A stretch of DNA of 64,000 nt from CAZDBA01 sp965224765 (GCA_965224765.1 CBDDAC010000043.1:245789-309788), one strand, 5' to 3'; shown: positions 1 through 9,785, counted from the first letter of the stretch. Notes: a model not told the origin generated them from the letters alone. Numbers and translations: made by a program.

Positions 1-1188
1 ATGTTGTTGGCATGTGCGGGAATGTTGTTTGGGACCTTTTACCGCGTGGCGGCCTGGGTCTTTGCGATCGGCTTCGCATACGTCTTTCTGCTTGATAAAA
101 CGACCTATCAGAACCACTACTATTTGGTGGTTCTGATGGGATTCGTTTTCGCGGTTTCTCCTGCACATCGCGCGTTCAGTTTTGACGCATTGAAGCGTCC
201 CACTGATAGAACCGTGCCTGCGTGGTGTTTATGGCTGATACGATTTCAAATCGGTATCGTCTACTTTTTCGGTGGAGTTGCCAAAATGAATGCCGATTGG
301 ATCGGCGGTTTTCCAATGCGACAAGTTTTGTCCAGCAAAGATTGGCACTGGATCATTGGGCCGGTTTGTGAAGAAGAATGGCTGGTTCAATCGTTTATCT
401 GGGGAGGATTATTGCTCGACCTGCTGATCGTTCCTGCTTTACTTTGGAAACCAACTCGAACGTTCGCGTTCATTGCCGCGGTCTTGTTTCACTTGGCAAA
501 CGCGTCACTATTCAAGATCGGGATTTTTCCATGGATGATGATTTTGATGACGACGATTTTCCTACCACCCGACTGGCCCTCTCGGTTATTACCGTCATTG
601 GCAACTCGTAAAAAACGTGACAAGGAATCTGAGTCACCCGATCTGGACAATCAAAATCGCCGTTGGTCCACGTCTTTGTTGTACCTGTGTCTAATTGCGT
701 TTATGGTTTTTCAGTTGGCGATGCCACTGCGGCATTTTTGTTTTCGAGAAAACACAAGCTGGACGGAGCGAAACCATCATTTTGCCTGGCACATGATGCT
801 GCGCGGGAAATTGTCAGCGGTTCGGTTTCATGTGATTGACAAGGACACGGGGCGCGGCGGAGTTTACCCGCTACACGAAGACTTGAAACTGCATCAAGCA
901 GTTCGCATGACACGCGACCCATTTATGATTCGCCAATTCGCACAGCACATCGCGAATGTCAGCCGCCAAAAGGGCTTTCCAAATGTGGAGGTGCGAGCGT
1001 TTGCGCTGTCTTCGATGAATGGTCGAGTTCCGCAATTGATGATCGACCCAAGTGTTGATCTTTCAGCCGATCTATTACCAACCCACTGGATCCTTCCTTT
1101 AAAAGCCGAACGTGGGGGAGACTGGAAAATACCTATCGAACAATGGGAATCCAAAGTCATGAAAGATCCGATTTCCGCCGAGTATTAG
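1..1188 (+). CDS. HTTM / vitamin K-dependent carboxylase-like membrane protein (5' end cut by window)
   Basis: Polytopic membrane protein with hydrophobic segments from residue 1 to about 200 and a soluble C-terminal part of about 180 residues. The motifs QNHYYLV near residue 37 and FQIGIVYFFGGVAKMNADW near residue 82 are characteristic of the HTTM family (horizontally transferred transmembrane domain, related to gamma-glutamyl carboxylase). The frame is open from base 1 and the first residues already lie in a membrane helix, so the true start is probably upstream of the window. The substrate is unknown; HTTM proteins often lack carboxylase activity. The next gene begins 75 bp downstream on the same strand. 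Confidence 0.8.
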   Translation: MLLACAGMLFGTFYRVAAWVFAIGFAYVFLLDKTTYQNHYYLVVLMGFVFAVSPAHRAFSFDALKRPTDRTVPAWCLWLIRFQIGIVYFFGGVAKMNADWIGGFPMRQVLSSKDWHWIIGPVCEEEWLVQSFIWGGLLLDLLIVPALLWKPTRTFAFIAAVLFHLANASLFKIGIFPWMMILMTTIFLPPDWPSRLLPSLATRKKRDKESESPDLDNQNRRWSTSLLYLCLIAFMVFQLAMPLRHFCFRENTSWTERNHHFAWHMMLRGKLSAVRFHVIDKDTGRGGVYPLHEDLKLHQAVRMTRDPFMIRQFAQHIANVSRQKGFPNVEVRAFALSSMNGRVPQLMIDPSVDLSADLLPTHWILPLKAERGGDWKIPIEQWESKVMKDPISAEY

Positions 1189-1262
1189 CGTTTTGCCCAG
1201 CAATTTCCACCGAGTATTGCCTTCCACCGAATTTCTTCCGTTGTTATTGCTGAAAGCCAAAA

Positions 1263-2563
1263 ATGATTCGTTTCTTTGTTTGCTTGACCCTGAGCGTGTT
1301 TCTGTCCTCAACCGCTTTTGCTCAGGAACCTCAGGCCGTGTATGGCGAGATCGTCAAGAAGCCTGATTCACTTCTGGGAGAGTGGGTTGTCGCAGGAAAA
1401 ACGCTTGTGGCCAACGAGAGCACGGAGTTTGATTCTTCTGAAGATGCCTCCGTCGGAAACTTGGCAGAAGTAAAGTTTGTCATCGAGGACTCACTTGCCA
1501 TTATCACCGAATTCGAAGCCTACAAGATGAGGATTTCGGATATTGGCGACGGTCCCCATGTCATGTGGAAGGATGAGAAAACGGTGGAAATTATTTCGAT
1601 GAGCAATGGCAAGGTTCGGCGCCAGTTGATCGATAACATTTTGGAACCACGAGAAATCAAGAACCTTTCTCCAATGGTAGATTCCATTGTTGTCGACCCC
1701 AACTCAGTCACAATGGGACGCGCCCAAAAAGCTGTTGGCCATCAGTGATCTCGAGGGCAACTATCTGCACGTATTGCGATTTCTTCAAAATAACGGAGTG
1801 CTTGATGAAGATGGGCACTGGGACTGGGATGATGGGCATCTGGTGTTGGTTGGCGACATGGTAGATCGTGGAGCGTCAGTAACCGAAACGCTTTGGTTGA
1901 TCAGGCGACTTGAACGTGAGGCTCAAGCTGCTGGTGGGCAGGTGCACTATGTGTTGGGCAACCATGAAGCGATGGTGATGTGTGGCGATCTAAGGTATGT
2001 ACACCCAAAATACCTATATGCCGCTGAAAAGTATGGCATTTCATACGACGAGTTGCACGGCCCAAGCAGCGAAATTGGTCGTTGGTTGCGTTCCAAAAAC
2101 GCCGTCGTTCGAGTCGGCGACCTACTTTTCGTGCACGCCGGGTATTCTCCCGAATTGGATGGCGAGCAAATTGAGCAGAATCAATTGAATGAAATGGTTC
2201 GATCGCGTTTGGGAAAACCAAGACTTGAGTCGAGTACTGTGAGGACGGATCCGGTTCGGCACCGCATGGGTCCACTTTGGTACCGCGGATATTTCGAACG
2301 ATATGGCGATCGCTGGGGTGGATTGCCGACAACCGAGCAGATAGAAAGCGTACTTGAACGGCATCATGCAAAACACATCGTTGTGGGACACACGGTTGTG
2401 GAACAAGTTGGACCTATCAACGAATCAGGAACGCTTATCGCGATCGACGTCAAATGGACGGATTCGGAAAAAATGCCAAGGACTTCTTCAAGAAGAAGGG
2501 ATACTTTTTCGCCTGTCAATGACTGGCGAGCGCGAAGAACTATCGATGGCGGTTACCCAGTAG
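1263..2563 (+). pseudogene. Secreted metallophosphatase (calcineurin-like), broken by two frame shifts
   Basis: Three overlapping plus-strand frames join into one protein. The first (1263-1748) has a signal peptide (MIRFFVCLTLSVFLSSTAFA) and a domain ending in PNSVT. The second (open from 1687, with only a TTG available as start) carries the metallophosphatase core: SDLEGNY, GDMVDRG, GNHEAM and a late GHTVV motif. The third, entered at the A-run near 2465-2471, supplies a family-like C-terminus with the motif FRLSMTGERE and a stop at 2563. Removing one base near 1690-1740 and one A near 2466 restores a single reading frame of about 430 residues. The core resembles secreted Ser/Thr-phosphatase-like proteins of Bacteroidetes and Planctomycetes. 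Sequencing error or true decay cannot be told apart here. Confidence 0.7.
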
Positions 2564-2622
2564 AGCTTTCGTCTGGCGGGAGGGAGACTTCATGGCAAAC
2601 CAACATGACACTTGGATCTTTA

Positions 2623-2692
2623 GCGACGTAATCTATTACCTGGGTCGCTGCAACGTAATCTAACACCTGGGTTGCTGGCGACGTCATCTGAC
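2623..2692. repeat. Imperfect tandem repeat, about 27-28 bp period, 2.5 units
   Basis: The motif acgtaatct recurs at 2626 and 2653 and as acgtcatct at 2681, each copy followed by a cctgggt-like segment. A related module (gggtcgctgcgacgtcatc) and the 17-base string gcaaaccaacatgacac (2595-2611 and 4451-4467) appear on both sides of the IS element. The element therefore seems to sit inside a small repeat region. Confidence 0.6.
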
Positions 2693-2754
2693 AATCACGA
2701 TCGCAAACCAATCTTTGCAGCCTGCACTTGTCGCGGCGCGACATCTTCTTGTAG

Positions 2755-4402
2755 CCCTGGGTTTTAACCTTAGGTTTTACCACAAATTGTCTGGTAGAGA
2801 TTACAAAATGGAAACCGTTTCGTTTTGTATCGCCTGAGGTCTAGTTGGGGAAAGTTGATTTGTACCGAATTGACGTTTTTTACAAAAGCGACCCAGAGTT
2901 AGTGCCAGCCGTATTGCAGGGTGTACTCATGCTACTTCAACACTCTAGGAATACGCTCATGCTCGTCAGTTACGCTTCAGAAACAACTTTGGGTCACGCG
3001 ATTTTCGACCAAGCTGATTTTGGCGACGTACGCCGAAACGTGCGGATGGCCGAAATCGTTGGACATCATGAAACGCAATCCCGGTGGCTCACTTCCGGAC
3101 AAGCTCGCGGAGCCGGCTGACTTGCGCGCGCTTTATCGGCTGCTTGATTGTCAAGACGTCACTCACAAGACAATCATGGAAGCGATCGGCAATCACACCT
3201 TCGCCCAAATCGCAGCTTGCCCGGATCCGGTTTTAATCCTGCATGACGCCACGGAGCTTGATTATTCGTCGCTCAAATCGCTGGCTGACGATTTAGCCCA
3301 AATCGGCAAAGGCAATCGTCGCGGTTACATCTGTCAGAATGTACTGGCGGTTAACGCCAAGACTGGAGCGGTGCTTGGATTGGTGGATCAGATTCTTCAT
3401 AAACGTGCCGAGACACCCAAGAAAGAAACCGCTGCCCAACACCGGAATCGCACAACACGCGAAAGCCTGTTGTGGCCCAAAGGAACTAGGCACCTGCCAG
3501 CAGACTCAGGGCTAACGGATGTCTGCGATCGAGGTGCCGACACGTTTGAGTTTTTAGAACATGAATACAAATGTGGCCGTCAGTTTGTGATCCGTTCCAG
3601 CAAAGTTCGCAAAGTCTACGCCGGTCATCAGATCGGAGAAGAAACTGAATTACTGGCCGACTTTGCTGAAGGCGTACCCGAGTTGGGCCGGTTTACGATG
3701 GAAGTCCAATACCAGCCAGGGCGTACCGGAAGCAAGAAACGCACAGCTCGAACCGCGCGGGAGGCAGAGTTTACGATCCAGGCAGCTCCCGTACTGGTTT
3801 GTCGGCCGCATGTAAAAAAAGGGGTCCACGGCGACGATCCGCTGCCGCTTTCAGTGGTTCGCGTTTGCGAAGTCGACCCGCCGGTCGGAGAAAAACCGGT
3901 TCAATGGACGTTGCTGACTAACAAACCGACGGGCACGTTCAAACAAGCTTGGGACGTCACTGAGATTTATGAAAAACGATGGATTATCGAGGAGCTTCAC
4001 AAAGGACAGAAGACCGGTTGTAAAATCGAAGACATTCAATTCACGACCGTTGATCGCTTGCAACCGGCGATCGCTTTATTGACGGCCCTGGCAGTAACGC
4101 TGCTTAACCTCCGCGACATCAGTCGCATGAAGGACGCACATGAGACCGCCGCCAGCGATGTGCTTGACTCCGTTTACATTGCAGTACTGAGTCTCTGGCG
4201 ATTTAACGAAGTCAAAGAACTAAACGTGCATGAATTTTTCTATGCGTTAGCACGGCTCGGCGGCCACCAAAATCGAAGCTCAGATCACGCCCCCGGATGG
4301 ATTGTGATTTGGCGAGGCTGGGCAAAATTGCAAAACATGATCCTCGGATATCAAGCTGCGATTGCGCAAAAATGTGGTAAAACCTAAGGTTAAAACCCAG
4401 GG
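2755..4402 (+). mobile_element. IS4-type insertion sequence with 30-bp terminal inverted repeats
   Basis: Perfect 30-bp inverted repeats lie at 2755-2784 (starting ccctgggttttaacc) and 4373-4402. They enclose a single transposase, whose stop codon lies within the right repeat. Element length is 1648 bp. I see no convincing target-site duplication immediately outside the repeats (left flank ttcttgtag, right flank tcgatttca). Confidence 0.9.
2959..4387 (+). pseudogene. IS4-family transposase, frame-disrupted near the N-terminus
   Basis: DDE transposase of the IS4/Tn5-like type. The N-terminal motif HAIFDQADFGDVRRN (around 3000-3040) is in one frame. The rest, from MKRNPGGSLPDKL onward (about 3068), is in the +1 frame and runs to 4387. 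One extra base near 3058-3068 explains the break. The long frame retains the catalytic neighbourhoods: LHDATELDYSS, CDRGADTFEF, and the Y-(2)-R-W-(3)-E signature as YEKRWIIEELHKGQKTG. Without frameshifting the protein would lack its N-terminal domain and the element would probably be inactive. A start at 2929 is also possible. Confidence 0.75.
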
Positions 4403-4656
4403 TCGATTTCACAAACCACCATTGAATCGCGGAGCGATGGCATCCGTCGGGCAAACCAACATGACACAAGGGTCGCTGCGACGTCATCACAACAGCTATT
4501 ACTTCCGTTGGTTGCAATAACAACCGGTCGGGAATAAAATCGCTGCTTAGAAAATGTCGGGCGCACAGAATCTGATTGAAATTTGGGCATTTGCCAGGTT
4601 GAATTGATTTACGCACTGGCCGACATATCAATTAGTTTTCTGCCTCGGCAGTCGCA

Positions 4657-4962
4657 ATGAGATTTTCACTTCTAAATCTAATGGCACTCACCGCGTTTTG
4701 CGCTTGGTTAATGTGCATACTCCAGTTGCCAAATGGGCACAAAACGGGTTGGTCGTTTAGTTCCTGTATCGTAGTGATTACTATTTCCATGCTACTTGCA
4801 CTCGTCTCACCGGCTGGAAACGGACAACTGGCTGTAGAAAAAAATGAACTTTATTTAGTGTTCATTGCATTCGCCAAATTCATCGTCGGCTTCAACTTGG
4901 TATTGTTCACCGCAATTCATACATTGCGATTTTTTGGAATTTACGCCTTGAACAACTGGTAG
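4657..4962 (+). CDS. Small membrane protein of unknown function
   Basis: 101 residues beginning MRFSLLNLMALTAFCAWLM, a layout common in planctomycete small membrane proteins (basic start, then a hydrophobic helix). About three transmembrane segments are visible (residues 5-22, 32-50 and 68-95). No catalytic motif was recognised. It stands alone 255 bp downstream of the IS element. Confidence 0.55.
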   Translation: MRFSLLNLMALTAFCAWLMCILQLPNGHKTGWSFSSCIVVITISMLLALVSPAGNGQLAVEKNELYLVFIAFAKFIVGFNLVLFTAIHTLRFFGIYALNNW

Positions 4963-5491
4963 AGCGTGACGCCGACGCTGCCGTAGACCGAGCACAACTG
5001 AACACCCTCGGAAATACGCCAGATATCAATGCGATGCAGGCGAAGCCGCACTTGCGTGTGCCTTTTGAAATCGATGATCACGTTTTCCGGTTAGGTGATC
5101 TTGCACGTTATTCCGCTTGGCTTGCATGCGATTTACGACATTACATCTGTTTCGATTTGTTCTGTGGTGTGCGGTAGGTGCGTTTAGGATTTCGCTATTG
5201 CCGCGCGGTCTGTTCTCAATCCCATTAGACTTAACATTCCAGGCCACTCCTTTTTTTTTGTGGGGATTCACGAGCTGACTCACATGGCTTGGCTGAAGCG
5301 TTTTCGTAGATCTGTGAATCGTAGTATGCATTGCTTGCTATGCCAAACACGAGAAAGCGGACTTCGCAGTTCCTCTGAGTTGGGTTGGACAGCGCAATCA
5401 CAAACGGAGCTGAGAAATCGTGGTATCATACTCGGCTACCGTTCACACCTTCTATTTCAGATACATTTGACCTGCATTTTTTTTTGGAGTG
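4963..5491. other. Intergenic stretch with a possible coding remnant
   Basis: No convincing gene. The frame starting at 4962 stays open to 5177 (about 71 codons) and reads like protein (for example VPFEIDDHVFRLGDLARY) but has no upstream start, so it may be a gene remnant. The rest is AT-rich, with a T9 run near 5250-5260 and another T-run just before the next gene. Confidence 0.3.
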
Positions 5492-6289
5492 ATGATATTG
5501 ATTCGTTTAATGGTTGTGTTACTAGTTTGTTTCGGATGTGCCACCCAAGCCAAGGCCGTTCAAGATGAAAAGAAAGCTCCAGGAGCAACGAATTCGGCGA
5601 CAGCCGAATGGCAGGGCGGTGATGAATCCGAGTTGAAGTTTCGAGACTTATTCAATGGCAAGGACTTGAGCGGTTGGACCGACGTCAACACATCTGCCGA
5701 GACTTGGTCGGTGAAAGACGGCTTGCTGGTTTGCACGGGCAAGCCAATTGGCGTGATGCGCTCGGATCGACAATACGAGAACTTTATTCTGGAAATTGAA
5801 TGGCGGCATATGGAGGCCGGTGGAAATTCGGGAGTGTTCTTGTGGTGCGACGCCATTCCCGACCCAAAAAATCGATTGCCCAAAGGGATGGAGGTCCAGA
5901 TGCTTGAGTTGGACTGGATCAACCAACACAAGCATCGTGACGGCACACTCCCACCGGTGGCTTACGTTCAAGGCGAATTGTTTGGGGCGGGCGGAATGAC
6001 GGCTTCTCCGGAGAATCCCCGTGGCACCCGCAGCAAATCGGTCGAACATCGATGCAAGGGCCAAGGGGAATGGAATAAGTACGTGGTGGTCGCAGTCGAT
6101 GGGAATGTCAAGCTTTCGATCAACGGTAAATTCGTTAACGGAATTCGAGACGCATCCGTCAAGAAGGGTTATCTCTGTTTGGAGGCCGAGGGCAGAGAAA
6201 TTCACTTTAGAAATATTCGAATCATGGAACTTCCTGGCGGATTGGCCGATGAAACCAACACGGCTCCATTAATTGAGAGCTCCAAATAG
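5492..6289 (+). CDS. DUF1080 (3-keto-disaccharide hydrolase-like) secreted protein
   Basis: Secreted protein with an N-terminal hydrophobic signal (LIRLMVVLLVCFGCATQAKA). It carries the DUF1080 beta-sandwich: FRDLFNGKDLSGW at about residue 50, then WSVKDGLLVC, the motif GGNSGVFLW, EVQMLELDW and a C-terminal IHFRNIRIMEL. This concanavalin-like domain is greatly expanded in Planctomycetes and has been linked to hydrolysis of 3-keto sugars. The start is uncertain: GGAG at 5486-5489 is very close to GTG 5489 and ATG 5492, while TTG 5498 has better spacing. No partner gene is adjacent. Confidence 0.85.
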   Translation: MILIRLMVVLLVCFGCATQAKAVQDEKKAPGATNSATAEWQGGDESELKFRDLFNGKDLSGWTDVNTSAETWSVKDGLLVCTGKPIGVMRSDRQYENFILEIEWRHMEAGGNSGVFLWCDAIPDPKNRLPKGMEVQMLELDWINQHKHRDGTLPPVAYVQGELFGAGGMTASPENPRGTRSKSVEHRCKGQGEWNKYVVVAVDGNVKLSINGKFVNGIRDASVKKGYLCLEAEGREIHFRNIRIMELPGGLADETNTAPLIESSK

Positions 6290-6360
6290 TCGTCGGTAGG
6301 ATAACCATTTGTTTACATCACATCGGCAGCTCGTTGCCGTTATGTCGCCACGGAACGCCA

Positions 6361-6910
6361 ATGACGAAACTGCTTCTAATCCCCGCACTATTCGCCATCG
6401 CCTGCCTGTTTGCTGGGATCTATGGCGCGGTTCACAATCAGATTTCTTATAGCGTTGCGCCGGAATACTTCACCCAGTTCAAATTCCACCAGTTTCGTAT
6501 CGGCGAATCGATTCACGATCGTGTCGGTGCCGCCATCGTAGGATGGAATGCGGCGTGGTGGATGGGTGTAGTAATTGGGATCGTACTTATTCCCCTTGGG
6601 CTGCAGATTCGCGGCACCTCAAACTACTTCTGGAGTATGATCCGCGTCTTTGGCGTTGTGGCAATCACAACATTGATTGTGGGTCTCGTTGCGCTCCTGT
6701 TTGCATTCGCAACGATTGGCCCAGATACTGTTGGTGAAATTACCCGTTACGGCAACGAAATCGTTGATGATGGTGCGTTTGCTCATGCACAACTTCAGCT
6801 ACCTTGGCGGACTCGCTGGAATCATCACTGGCGGGATCACCGTTTTTTGGCGACGCAAACGACTCGCGAAACCTGAGCCCAAACCAAACGCACCGCCGAA
6901 CACGATGTAA
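6361..6910 (+). pseudogene. Small polytopic membrane protein, frame-disrupted near the C-terminus
   Basis: Starts MTKLLLIPALFAIACLFAG and has three hydrophobic segments up to about 6730. After GNEIVDDGAF (about 6779) the coding signal moves to the +1 frame, which reads LLMHNFSYLGGLAGIITGG and then a basic tail to the stop at 6910. Removing one T from the ttt at 6778-6780 joins the two into a protein of about 182 residues with four membrane segments. The HNFSYLGG segment recurs in small membrane proteins of unknown function, which is why I prefer the joined reading. Function unknown. Confidence 0.6.
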
Positions 6911-7621
6911 CAAAATGTTGCAAACGGAGTCGCGGGTCGCGCGGTTTTTTAAGTCTGTACTGTTCGCCCTATACAACTCAATTGCAGAAGCTAAAGAGCA
7001 ACTACCTGATCAATACAGAAAAATCCAAGCACGCTGGTGCGACGCGTGACTGAAAAATGCAATGCTTCCAAGTTCGTATGAATTCGAGAAATGTCCATTG
7101 GACCGGCACAGAGCTACATTTTCTTGGTTGGTCTAATAGTCATCCGTCGGACTTTTCCTTGACTCTCAAATACCTTGACATTTTGAATGTAAATACACAC
7201 CGCCATGCCAGTGATTGTCATCAACAATAGCAGCGACAAAATTGAGAACTTCGGAGACTTCATTTTTTAAATTCAAACTTCGCGTTAACGTAGTTCGGAG
7301 CTTAACTGATAAGGAATCAAGGCACAAACTTGTCTGATTCAAATCGGCGTATGAAAATACGAAAGACGCCGAGCAGTCGAAATTGACCAATTCTTGGCCG
7401 CTGAACCAGAGTCCTGTTCTTTGAGCACTCTACTTTCATCCCTCTATTTGAATGGCTTGAAGAGCAATTAGCCTTCCCTAGCTTTCCCCACGCTCGCTGA
7501 GAGACAGCCTTTTTCATGGGCTATTGGCTAGCAGACAGAAAATCAAACTCTATCGCAACCAAAAACAGGGGCCGCTAAGGTCTTAGCGATTTTCACCCCT
7601 CACCTAACAAAAGGTTGCTCT
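6911..7621. other. Intergenic region, about 700 bp
   Basis: Open frames here are short, overlap antisense, and show no recognisable protein. The one structured element is a perfect inverted repeat CGCTAAG-GT-CTTAGCG at 7573-7588 followed by attttc, about 35 bp before the next ATG. It could be an operator or a weak terminator. Confidence 0.4.
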
Positions 7622-8053
7622 ATGTCCAACTTATTTGGATTGTCTGTGTTCGTTTTCATGGTTGCTTTGTCGTCGGTTTGTTTTGGTCAAAGACCAAAAG
7701 AGGATAACCATACTGTCTCTAAACCGGGCGCGACACAGGCAATAGCCCAAGCCGCCGCAGAACAAGCGGCCGACGACTACGTTGATGCTTTTATTGCCAG
7801 TCTAGTTTTCCCAGATGAAGTACTAAATGTCGCAGAAAGCGCTAGCTGGGATGGAAATTTTTACACAATAGAAATTGCAATTCTTTGGGTCGACCGATCC
7901 CCGGCACCTCTATCGTCTTTGAGCGATCCACACCTCCGCCCCGTTTCAACGGATGAATCGTTTTTCCGCTTGCCTTTAACTTGGCTAAATCTTCAGGCGG
8001 AAACAGTTCAATCATCAATGCAGTTCGACGCTCCGCAGCCGTCAACGTCGTAA
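7622..8053 (+). CDS. Putative small secreted protein, overlaps a convergent gene
   Basis: The N-terminus MSNLFGLSVFVFMVALSSVCFGQ is a convincing signal peptide, preceded by AAAGG about 8 bases before the ATG. The mature part begins acidic/alanine-rich (TQAIAQAAAEQAADDY) and has no recognised domain. The last 212 bases overlap the convergent minus-strand gene ending at 7842, so one of the two may be shorter or false, and the C-terminal part here is the less protein-like. Function unknown. Confidence 0.45.
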   Translation: MSNLFGLSVFVFMVALSSVCFGQRPKEDNHTVSKPGATQAIAQAAAEQAADDYVDAFIASLVFPDEVLNVAESASWDGNFYTIEIAILWVDRSPAPLSSLSDPHLRPVSTDESFFRLPLTWLNLQAETVQSSMQFDAPQPSTS

Positions 8054-8447
8054 TGTCGATAGTCGACCATTCAGTGCCGAAGAATTCCCAAGTACGGACT
8101 TTGTCCAAGACCATTTCTCCTTGGTCGTTCAAACGCTCCGTACTATGTAATCTCACCTGCCAGCCAGCTTGCCAGACTGTAGCTAACAGCAAGGTAAGGA
8201 CGCTCCACATCGCTATTCGTTTATAACGATTGATGCTGGAGGGTTTATATACGAATTCAGAGTCTTCAAACGTCAGAGTTGAGCCGTCGACAACGCCTTG
8301 CAATTCGCCGGTTGACTTCTCGTATACCATCGTAGCTTCACGACACCGCACCGCGGCCCAACTGTGGTAACACCACAAGGCAACTCGCCGATATCGCTCT
8401 CCTCCTAATGAGGCGATACCAATTCGATGGAACAATTTACCCAACAT
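7842..8447 (-). CDS. Hypothetical protein with one central membrane helix
   Basis: 201 residues with a single hydrophobic helix at about residues 77-96 (RIAMWSVLTLLLATVWQAGW), a soluble N-terminal part and a charged C-terminal part (WEFFGTEWSTIDITTL, ELFPPEDLAKLKASGK). Its start overlaps the end of the upstream 89-residue gene by 11 bases on the same strand, which suggests translational coupling and supports both genes. I do not recognise the family. Confidence 0.55.
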   Translation of the reverse strand: MLGKLFHRIGIASLGGERYRRVALWCYHSWAAVRCREATMVYEKSTGELQGVVDGSTLTFEDSEFVYKPSSINRYKRIAMWSVLTLLLATVWQAGWQVRLHSTERLNDQGEMVLDKVRTWEFFGTEWSTIDITTLTAAERRTALMIELFPPEDLAKLKASGKTIHPLKRGGGVDRSKTIEVPGIGRPKELQFLLCKNFHPS

Positions 8448-8706
8448 CGTTGGCCCGTCTCACCTTTCTCAAAGTATTATCTAACCCATCTTCGGCCCGC
8501 TCTAGAGCTTTTTTGGCGTCTTTGAGCAGCGCCCCCAAACCCATAAAGGATACCGGCACTTCACCGCCTGTTTCTACAATGATTTCGTTCAAAGTAGCTT
8601 CAAGCTTGTCTACTTTCTTACGGTGACCTTGAATAGCCTTGCGGACTTCAGCGGGGGTTTTCTCAACGAAAACTGTCCTCGTCCCCTTCTTTTCATTTTT
8701 CTTCAT
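8437..8706 (-). CDS. Small charged hypothetical protein, probably helical
   Basis: 89 residues, lysine- and glutamate-rich, with heptad-like stretches (IQGHRKKVDKLEATLNEIIVE and DAKKALERAEDGLDNTLRKV), suggesting a helical hairpin. It starts MKKNEKKGTR. It is the first gene of a two-gene minus-strand unit with the membrane protein ending at 7842. No function can be assigned. Confidence 0.55.
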   Translation of the reverse strand: MKKNEKKGTRTVFVEKTPAEVRKAIQGHRKKVDKLEATLNEIIVETGGEVPVSFMGLGALLKDAKKALERAEDGLDNTLRKVRRANDVG

Positions 8707-8867
8707 AATTTTTGCCTTCTTCTTTCCCAGTTCCTTCCCCTAGGCTTCCCCAGGGGTTACCTTGTATGGAATGCCTATCATGTAGGTATTGTATAGGCCA
8801 GTGATTGAGCCATAAACTATTATTACGAGAAACGATAATTGGTTTGGTCATCGCTGGGAATCTATTA

Positions 8868-9158
8868 ATGATTATGCAAAGAGGATACGAGAGTTTCAAC
8901 GGTCTAAAACCAAAAGATTGGTCCAGGGTCCTTGAATACATCAACGAGGGTTTTGAGCGCATTGAGGGTGAAAAGCAGGATTGTCTTGAAACTTTTTCAG
9001 CGATGAACATACCAACGGCCCTCAAAACCTCAATCATGGATGAAATCGAAAGCCATTATCGTAGTGCAACAAAGAGCCTAAATGCCTTTGCACACGCCAC
9101 AGAAAGCGTTTTTTGGGATCACCCACCCCATCTAAACCAACCATCGGAGACACCATGA
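8868..9158 (+). CDS. Hypothetical protein, coupled to downstream AT-hook protein
   Basis: About 96 residues from ATG 8868; the frame is open from TTG 8805, which would add a hydrophobic N-terminus (IIGLVIAGNLLM). The body reads as a soluble helical protein (DWSRVLEYINEGFERIEGE and later DEIESHYRSATKSLNAF). Its stop overlaps the next ATG as ATGA at 9155-9158, typical of an operon. Not recognised; the start is uncertain. Confidence 0.5.
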   Translation: MIMQRGYESFNGLKPKDWSRVLEYINEGFERIEGEKQDCLETFSAMNIPTALKTSIMDEIESHYRSATKSLNAFAHATESVFWDHPPHLNQPSETP

Positions 9159-9484
9159 GCAAAAAGAAAATCAACAAATCGCAAGAAATCCGCGACTATG
9201 TGACTGCCAACCCGGAATCGTCGGCGAAAGAAGTTGTCGCCGCATTGGCGAAGAAAAAGATTGGCGTAACAGCCGCGACAGTTGCAACCGTAAAATTCAA
9301 AGCGGGTTTGTCTAAGAAGCGTGGGGGCACGAAAGCTAAACGCAGGGGAAGACCACCGAGCAATGGTCGTTCCAGCCTTGACCTCGATGCACTTTTGGCA
9401 GCGAAGAAGTTTGCCGCTAAAGCGGGTTCATTAGACCAAGCGATTGAGTCGCTAAAGGTTCTACAAAAGCTTGAAGCTGTATAA
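9155..9484 (+). CDS. AT-hook DNA-binding protein (nucleoid-associated or regulator)
   Basis: 109 residues. The N-terminal half (KSQEIRDYVTANPESSAKEV, then AATVATVKFKAG) looks like a small helix-turn-helix fold. It is followed by a basic linker with a textbook AT-hook core, KRRGRPP (about residues 62-68), and a C-terminal helix (LDQAIESLKVLQKLEAV). The AT-hook binds the minor groove of AT-rich DNA. GGAGA lies 8 bases before the start, and a rho-independent terminator follows at 9541. It could be a nucleoid protein or a regulator; no target is evident. Confidence 0.7.
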   Translation: MSKKKINKSQEIRDYVTANPESSAKEVVAALAKKKIGVTAATVATVKFKAGLSKKRGGTKAKRRGRPPSNGRSSLDLDALLAAKKFAAKAGSLDQAIESLKVLQKLEAV

Positions 9485-9540
9485 CTGAGAATCCAAATAC
9501 TATTGCTGCAATTGTGGTTAATGCAATCAGCACTTCTATT

Positions 9541-9563
9541 GGCGGCACCAAGCCGCCTTTTTT
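9541..9563 (+). terminator. Rho-independent terminator after the AT-hook gene
   Basis: Stem GGCGGC (9541-9546), loop ACCAA, stem GCCGCC (9552-9557), then six T. It lies 57 bp after the stop at 9484. Confidence 0.85.
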
Positions 9564-9659
9564 CGTTTGATGACATTGCGTTGAACTCTTGGTGAAACCA
9601 ACCTTGTGATTGACGTCGGCATCCGACGCTGATGTTAGCAAACAGACGTAGCAAACGGG

Positions 9660-9785
9660 GATAGCCATGTTTGAAGAGCCTTCACCATTGATCGAGGCTC
9701 CTTTTGTTTTGAGTGGTTGTTCCTCATCGAGGTTTTAACTGGTTTGATGGACCAAAACCCACCTAACTTTCAAGTGGCAGCATGC
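9660..9785. repeat. Diverged 125-bp direct repeat, copy A
   Basis: It aligns along its length with 9941-10068. Shared blocks include the gatagccat/gacagccat start, gtttgaaga, a gagtggttg/gaatggttg block, ggtttgat-gaccaaaa and a gcagcatgc/gcaacatgc end. Noncoding in my reading. Confidence 0.6.

Noticed and set aside
1901..2371. 156-residue minus-strand frame
   Set aside because: Antisense to the metallophosphatase core.
2623..2692. Possible CRISPR from the short tandem repeat
   Set aside because: Units are contiguous and imperfect with no unique spacers, and no cas genes are present.
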